A stretch of 64,000 nucleotides of DNA, taken from Troglohyphantes excavatus. Taxonomy: Eukaryota; Arthropoda; Arachnida; Araneae; Linyphiidae. Of this stretch, positions 62,801 to 64,000 are shown piece after piece. The number at the start of each line of letters is the position of its first letter. Positions within the stretch are counted from its first letter, which is position 1. The notes beneath the pieces were generated by a model that did no database searches, had not been told where the DNA came from, and saw only the letters and a program-made list of their open reading frames with translations. The stretch spans positions 60,557,619 through 60,621,618 of the forward strand of contig OZ010666.1 in assembly GCA_963932185.1 (NCBI GenBank), in the 5' to 3' direction. The position numbers were made by a program, and so were the translations under genes.

Positions 62801-62994
62801 TGAGGAAGGAGCGGGGCGCCTCCTTGTCCCCTCCCTCCGCCTCCTCGTCCTTCCCCTCCTCCACCTCGTCTTCTTCCTCGTCCGGCAGCGAGTCGTCGAT
62901 GGGCAGGAATCCGGCCTCTTCCGGATCCACGTCGTCAACGTCGCCGTATAAGGTCGGTATCCACTGCTGAAGGAAGCTGTACAAGTCCTCCACT
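38732..62994 (-). CDS. mtd: OXR1/mustard-type TLDc-domain protein, 3' part of gene
   Basis: Minus-strand gene with shared exons 48317-48210, 46277-46125, 42455-42360, 40361-40288 and 38867-38732 (188 residues plus TAG), all GT-AG and phase-consistent. They form an entire TLDc domain: LPARAVGYPWTRIYST, FHLKSLYRKM, VFGALLSYP, FYGTGESFLFTF, FKWTGNNDYF, GHFGLWIDGDLYRG, and the terminal FIIKTLEAWGF. An upstream internal exon (62994-62748) carries an acidic linker and ends ISPGDWE, like the KDWE segment that precedes the TLDc domain in OXR1/NCOA7. Alternative first exons at 58797-58543, 52119-52045 and 49262-49197 can each join exon 48317. Family knowledge: TLDc proteins protect against oxidative damage and bind/regulate the V-ATPase; fly mtd also acts in immunity. 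LysM/GRAM-coding exons, if present, lie past the right edge. The path from 62748 to 48317 is not fully resolved. Confidence 0.9.
40288..40361 (-). CDS. mtd: mtd TLDc exon 4
   Basis: Acceptor CTACTTTAG, then VFKWTGNNDYFVKGDQESV and SIGASE. This corresponds to FKWTGDN-FFIKGD-DSL in OXR1. It ends two bases into a codon at donor GTGAGT. The usual Gly-rich run before HFALW is reduced here to ASEG. Confidence 0.94.
40646..40830 (+). mobile_element. piggyBac-like MITE, second family, fragment
   Basis: TTAACCCTTAGCGCTCGG then GTGTCGCATTTAAATC and GGTGATCTAAAACTTTCTTA, as in 23223-23450. Another weak relative starts near 40463 (TTAACCCTTTGAGCTAGAG). Confidence 0.5.
40834..41102 (-). mobile_element. 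piggyBac-type MITE, copy B
   Basis: Inverse orientation to copy A; left terminus CTCTTTGCACTCC, right GTGTACAAAGGG, TTAA at 40830-40833 and 41103-41106. 269 bp. Inserted at the end of a fragment of the second family. Confidence 0.83.
41341..41605 (-). mobile_element. piggyBac-type MITE, copy C
   Basis: CCCTTTGCACTCTGC at the left, GGAGTGCAAAAAG at the right, TTAA at 41337-41340 and 41606-41609. 265 bp. Confidence 0.83.
41839..42106 (+). mobile_element. piggyBac-type MITE, copy D
   Basis: CCCTTTGCAATCCGATG at the left after TTAA (41835-41838), GGAGTGCAAAGGG at the right. The right target site reads TATC instead of TTAA, so it has mutated. Confidence 0.8.
42360..42455 (-). CDS. mtd: mtd TLDc exon 3
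   Basis: Acceptor TTCCTAG, then VFGALLSYPLRCSDSFYGTG and SFLFTFHPAFK. FGA and FYGTGE-FLF are core TLDc motifs. 32 codons, phase 0 at both ends, donor GTATGT. Confidence 0.95.
42648..44042. mobile_element. 1.4-kb element with inverted AGGGGTACA / CCCCGTCAT ends
   Basis: The left end AGGGGTACAAGAGAAAAACC then CCGTCATT is mirrored at the right (AATATGACGGGGTTTCCCCG then TGTACCCTT). TTGGCGCCACA and GATGGCGCCGTCA also sit just inside. It contains later SINE-1 fragments (42865-43330). No transposase frame seen. Terminal words resemble those of the 12624 MITE. Confidence 0.6.
42865..43330 (+). mobile_element. Cluster of SINE-1 3' fragments
   Basis: Three or four diverged copies of the conserved 3' block (CAATAGTCCATTGTGTAGCT; CAATAGCTACTGCGCAGCTC; CAATAGCCCATTGTGTACCT) lie in the same orientation, each followed by an AACTAACC-type tail. 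Confidence 0.7.
44865..45215 (+). mobile_element. Dispersed element with tRNA-like core, copy 2
   Basis: Reverse-complement partner of 3318-3690. The tRNA-like block is at about 45000-45063 (GGTAGTTTCAACGGATAAGA and GGATTGAATTCC). Some 130 bp of shared sequence precedes it, so the element is either a dimer or not a simple tRNA-SINE. Confidence 0.7.
45269..45487 (-). mobile_element. 5'-truncated SINE-1 with 10-bp target duplication
   Basis: The 3' block reads GTTGCACTAGAGCTGCACAG from the left. GTAACAAAAT flanks both ends (45259-45268 and 45488-45497), so the truncation occurred on insertion. Confidence 0.82.
45672..46095 (+). mobile_element. Full-length SINE-1 with 14-bp target duplication
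   Basis: tRNA-like head (GCTCAGTTGGTAAGGCG, B box GGTTCGAATCC), body GTATACGGGACTGGTGCACG, 3' block CAATAGCCCACTGTGCAGCT and tail TTAATTAACCAAAATAAACC. ATCCATAGACAGAG is repeated exactly at 45658-45671 and 46096-46109. The right duplication ends 9 bp from the mtd splice donor (46119-46124). 424 bp; it runs antisense to the mtd transcript. Confidence 0.92.
46125..46277 (-). CDS. mtd: mtd TLDc exon 2
   Basis: Acceptor GACGCACAG, then LYTLLPARAVGYPWTRIYST, DGFHLKSLYRKM and PVILVIEDTKEA. These are hallmark TLDc residues (LPAR-GYPW, SLYR, VI-D). Phase 0 at both ends; donor GTGAGT. A recent SINE sits about 10-24 bp beyond this donor. Confidence 0.95.
46480..46868. mobile_element. hAT-type MITE with 8-bp target duplication
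   Basis: Terminal CAGGGTCTGATT at the left and the complement of CAGGGCCTGATTTCC at the right; the 8-bp CCGTGCCA is duplicated exactly (46472-46479 and 46869-46876). CAGGG-type ends with 8-bp duplication define hAT elements. Internal GGGGGCCCC-like runs sit near both ends. 389 bp, non-coding. Confidence 0.9.
47030..48190. repeat. A-rich degenerate minisatellite
   Basis: On the plus strand words such as GCAAAAAGAAATAACTGTAG and GATAAAGAGAAATA recur irregularly with a period near 20 bp through most of the interval. This makes long, spurious Phe/Leu/Tyr-rich frames on the minus strand. A hAT element interrupts it. Confidence 0.7.
47535..47857. mobile_element. hAT-type MITE with 8-bp target duplication
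   Basis: Ends CATTGTTTTTCAACC and GGTTGAGAAACGCTG, close to the CAGTGGTTCTCAACC ends common in hAT elements. The 8-bp CTCTAGTC is duplicated exactly (47527-47534 and 47858-47865). Subterminal GAACCC / GGGTTC blocks are also mirrored. 323 bp. Confidence 0.92.
48210..48317 (-). CDS. mtd: mtd TLDc exon 1
   Basis: Acceptor TTTTGCAG, then VLSLGEMEKIDYSELELPLP and LTEDHIKE, phase 0 at both ends, donor GTATGT. The segment matches the LP-P-LL/SILSEDHI run-in to the TLDc fold of OXR1 relatives. This is the common exon joined by all candidate first exons. Confidence 0.93.
48375..48490 (+). mobile_element. tRNA-like SINE-3, copy 1
   Basis: CTTGAGTGATCACTTTAGCC then GAGTGGTAGAGTATAGGCG (A-box-like) and CGGTTCGATTCCGAG (B box). 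Very similar sequence recurs at 48630. Confidence 0.65.
48630..48735 (+). mobile_element. tRNA-like SINE-3, copy 2
   Basis: Repeats TACTCCCACTTAGGTTTGAG, ATCACTTTAGCCTGACTGG and CGGTTCGATTCCGAG in tandem with copy 1, about 255 bp away, in the intron between A3 and the common mtd exon. Confidence 0.65.
49197..49262 (-). CDS. mtd: mtd alternative first exon A3 (22 codons)
   Basis: ATG at 49262, with an in-frame TGA 27 bp upstream, begins MLKKITELFGKIMM and ends with PIPSD at donor GTAAGT, phase 0. A second ATG pair at 49226/49223 offers a 10-codon version. Spliced to exon 48317 it gives about 210 residues. Shortness lowers certainty; the consensus donor and fitting phase support it. An internal exon with an acceptor after the TGA cannot be excluded. 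Confidence 0.55.
49700..49990 (+). mobile_element. tRNA-Lys-like element, copy 1
   Basis: Body starting TTTGTCTGCGGATCGCAAAA leads into a tRNA-like segment TATCTTTGTAGTTCAATCGC ... GGGTTTGAGTCCCGGA at 49910-49983. The same order appears in reverse at 54440-54880. Confidence 0.6.
52045..52119 (-). CDS. mtd: mtd alternative first exon A2 (25 codons)
   Basis: ATG at 52119 is immediately preceded by an in-frame TAA, so this is a true start rather than an internal exon. It encodes MGLRIFFDTYVAGLRRLL then HGESEIQ and ends phase 0 at donor GTGAGT. Joined to exon 48317 it yields a 213-residue protein that is essentially the TLDc domain alone. An amphipathic, hydrophobic/basic N-terminus could address the short isoform to a membrane or partner (inference). 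Confidence 0.72.
52468..52720 (+). mobile_element. piggyBac-type MITE, copy E (degraded right end)
   Basis: TTAA (52464-52467) then CCCTCTGCACTCC and the family body; the right terminus is eroded (TTGTTTCAAAGATAA). Confidence 0.68.
52735..52850 (-). mobile_element. SINE-1 3' fragment
   Basis: CATTAGAGCTGCACAATGGG then GGAGAAAGACCCAAGAGC; diverged copy of the family 3' block. Confidence 0.6.
53009..53402 (-). mobile_element. Full-length SINE-1
   Basis: 3' tail and block at the left (GTTAATTAACGTCGCACTAG), tRNA head at the right (GGTTCGAACTAGCAATC, complement of the B-box region). Flanks TCAAACTTTG and TCAAACATTG (52999-53008, 53403-53412) are a 10-bp duplication with one mismatch. Confidence 0.83.
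54440..54880 (-). mobile_element. tRNA-Lys-like element, copy 2
   Basis: On the minus strand: CGTGGATTGCAAAACACCTA first, then GTGCCTTTGTAGCTCATACG (A-box region, tRNA-Lys-like) and, about 110 bp later, the B-box CGGGATCAAATCCCGA. The A and B boxes are pushed apart by an insertion containing AGTCGCC words, so it is not a tRNA gene. Confidence 0.6.
55000..58220. other. mtd intron, no supported feature
   Basis: AT-rich intronic sequence without exon-like GC rise, clear repeats or RNA genes; several open frames are compositional noise. Confidence 0.4.
58228..58480. mobile_element. Tc1/mariner-type MITE
   Basis: Ends CAGGATAGTCACAAATTGTT and the complement of CAGGGTGGTCACAAATTGTT, each bounded by TA (58226-58227 and 58481-58482), as expected for Tc1/mariner. 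The centre holds an extended palindrome AAAATATAAGCGA / TCGCTTATATTTT within a longer stem. 253 bp, 62 bp beyond the donor of mtd exon A1. Confidence 0.85.
58543..58797 (-). CDS. mtd: mtd alternative first exon A1 (85 codons) or internal exon
   Basis: An ATG at 58797 opens 85 codons (MSVGVLKNMWGDLRKLC...) ending IKDRPK before donor GTAAAT, phase 0, so it can splice in frame to exon 48317 and give about 273 residues. The frame stays open upstream of the ATG, but no acceptor with the phase needed to join exon 62748 is visible, which favours a first exon. Content is not low-complexity: LCHVGATIS and DMHILFVRAVDDG look like a folded segment. Two CCGATATCGG palindromes lie just upstream. What else it could be: an internal exon with an unrecognised acceptor. 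Confidence 0.7.
58842..58897. promoter_or_regulatory. Paired CCGATATCGG palindromes upstream of mtd exon A1
   Basis: The 10-bp palindrome CCGATATCGG occurs at 58842-58851 and again at 58888-58897, 46 bp apart, about 45-100 bp upstream of the A1 ATG. A third half-site (CTATCGG) lies between. Placement fits a promoter with a dimeric factor or paired sites; function is inferred only. Confidence 0.4.
59215..59490 (-). mobile_element. SINE-1 fragment lacking the 3' block
   Basis: From GGCACCCAACGCCTTCAATA through GTGCACCAGTCCCGTATACA to the complement of the tRNA head (TTTAACCGCTCGGCCAC). Confidence 0.8.
59988..60340 (-). mobile_element. Full-length SINE-1 with 12-bp target duplication
   Basis: Tail and 3' block at the left (TTAACGTCGCACTAGAGCTG), tRNA head at the right (complement of GGCCTCCGTGGCCGAGCGG). 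TCTCTAAATTTG is duplicated exactly (59976-59987 and 60341-60352). A CATT-rich microsatellite-like patch interrupts the body near 60100. Confidence 0.9.
60413..60545 (-). mobile_element. SINE-1 3' fragment
   Basis: ACGCCGGACTAGAGCTACAA then GATTAGGGATCTGTCTTGAA; diverged. Confidence 0.6.
60546..61560. other. mtd intron, no supported feature
   Basis: AT-rich, no clear repeat, exon or RNA gene. Confidence 0.4.
61567..61710 (+). mobile_element. SINE-1 3' fragment
   Basis: GACCATAGTTCAAAAATACG through CAATAGCCCACTGTGCAGCT to a tail of repeated AAACC units. Confidence 0.8.
61745..62115. mobile_element. Rearranged inverted pair of SINE-1 copies
   Basis: 61745-61911 is a plus-strand body piece (GATCGGGGTCCAAAGTCCCG ... 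GACCCCGAACCGTCG). It fuses directly to a minus-strand 5' half (GTGCACCAGTCCCGTATACA to the complemented tRNA head at 62113). Confidence 0.78.
62170..62330 (+). mobile_element. SINE-1 3' fragment
   Basis: GTGCCAGCTCAAGTTTTGTC, GACCATTAATCAAAAATACG and CACTGTGCAGCTTTAGTGTG. Confidence 0.7.
62420..62700 (-). mobile_element. Diverged SINE-1 copy next to mtd exon
   Basis: CGTCGGACTAGAGCTGCACA at the left and a diverged ATCTGAGCTGGTACCC block at the right, with unrelated sequence between. Its right edge lies ~50 bp from the mtd exon at 62748. Confidence 0.55.
62748..62994 (-). CDS. mtd: mtd/OXR1 internal exon, acidic linker
   Basis: On the minus strand the acceptor TTGCAG at 62995-63000 is followed by one base and then VEDLYSFLQQWIPTLYG. 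This matches the LY-SFF-W-P-YG segment of the OXR1/NCOA7 family. A Glu/Asp-rich stretch and FLKLVEEHFGF ISPGDWE-type sequence follow, then donor GTGAGA, phase 0. It is an internal exon because it starts mid-codon. Confidence 0.85.
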
Positions 62995-63550
62995 CTGCAA
63001 CATTGAAAATATAAAAATAAGAATATAACGCATGTGAAATGGTTTGCAAACTAAAGGAGTCGCTAAACAAAATGGAAGATTAAAATCTAGTAGTTTTTAC
63101 AAAAGTTTTATTCGCTTTCATTAAAAATGCTGCATCATTAGTTTTAATTTGAAAATAAAATTTCATCCACAATGTATTATATACCAGTACATACATCAAT
63201 AGCATTACAATGTAATATGTGTCGTATCCAGATAAATGTCATCAGTAATATTTTTTGCATAACTGTGTAAAAGTTTTACTCTTCTTGCATATCATTTACT
63301 AATGAATTGATAACATTATATATGTAATATTTTATTTTATTTCCTCCAAGAATGACTATTCGAGTGCAAAAGTAAAATTTATGTAGATAATATTTTCATA
63401 CTGCGTGCACTCATACGCAACGACTTTCTCACCCACCCGAGTGTCAAAATAGCTTACATTATTGCAAAATACAAATACGGACGCAACAGATATTTGTAAC
63501 TGATGGCTGCCATTCCACGTAGAGAAAAACAGCGTTTTTCAATCACAGAT

Positions 63551-63641
<91 letters not shown>

Positions 63642-64000
63642 CGTATTCCGTACCCTCAATATTACCCAATTTGATAAATTTGAATAAGGTCCCCGCTAAT
63701 CCTTCTCTCATCGAGTGTACACATATTTAAAGGTCTAAACTTATCTCCATAATTTATTCCCGAAGAACCTTGACCCATTTTCGTGGTAACGTGTTGAACC
63801 TGTTTTAACAAATCAATATCTTTTTTTTTGGATAAAGTGACCAAAATTGTATTACATACCCAAGATGAGTATTACCAAACTCCTAGACAGGGGACAAATT
63901 ACACACCGTCAGATTTAGATAATATATGTATTTTAATAAATCCCAATATTCTTCGCTTACTAGCTATTACACATTCATGTCTCCATTTAAAACTACTCCC
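62995..64000. other. mtd intron at the right edge
   Basis: AT-rich intron upstream of the 62748-62994 exon; apart from the TA repeat nothing is supported. Confidence 0.45.
63554..63639. repeat. (TA)43 microsatellite
   Basis: Uninterrupted alternating TA for about 86 bp, ending at TTCCGTATTCCG. It produces mirror-image Ile/Tyr frames on both strands that are not genes. Confidence 0.98.

Noticed and set aside
62389..62970. 193-codon plus-strand frame
   Set aside because: It is antisense to the acidic mtd exon and continues through SINE-derived sequence; the Ser run is the complement of Glu/Asp codons.
63503..63711. Ile/Tyr repeat proteins on both strands
   Set aside because: They are translations of the TA microsatellite.

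Overview
The window is eukaryotic nuclear DNA, most likely from an arthropod and probably an insect. It holds the 3' parts of two multi-exon genes with canonical GT-AG introns and GC-rich exons in AT-rich surroundings. The rest is dense in short non-autonomous transposons (SINEs and MITEs) and tandem repeats. I see no bacterial-style operons, phage, CRISPR array, complete transposase or intact cellular tRNA gene. The species cannot be fixed from sequence alone.

Layout. 1-180 is AT-rich. 181-3180 is a nearly perfect 30-copy array of a 100-bp satellite unit. 3.9-17.6 kb (+ strand) is the C-terminal 446 codons of a class II DYRK kinase, best matched by memory to DYRK4. Nine exons cover the kinase domain and tail down to the stop; the N-terminal exons lie upstream of the window. 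17.6-38.7 kb is a 21-kb intergenic interval between two convergent genes. It is filled with MITEs, including a nested pair at 19.84-21.13 kb, piggyBac-like TTAA elements and a 5S-rRNA/tRNA-like composite near 29.3 kb. 38.7-63.0 kb (- strand) is an OXR1/mustard (mtd)-type gene with a complete C-terminal TLDc domain. At least two and probably three alternative first exons all join the same TLDc exon in the same phase. One further upstream internal exon lies at 62.7-63.0 kb, and the gene continues beyond the right edge.

The two genes are not an operon and show no functional link; they are tail-to-tail neighbours. The kinase is expected to autophosphorylate its activation-loop tyrosine and then act on Ser/Thr. 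The TLDc protein belongs to the oxidation-resistance / V-ATPase-regulator family.

The most unusual items are: (a) the 5S rRNA-like domain of exact 5S length joined to a tRNA-derived SINE; (b) the promoter-rich architecture of the TLDc gene; (c) several element insertions datable by perfect target-site duplications, one of them about 10 bp from a splice donor; (d) a kinase intron made mostly of one MITE; (e) a candidate paralogous empty site for a TTAA element; (f) the extremely homogeneous 100-bp satellite.
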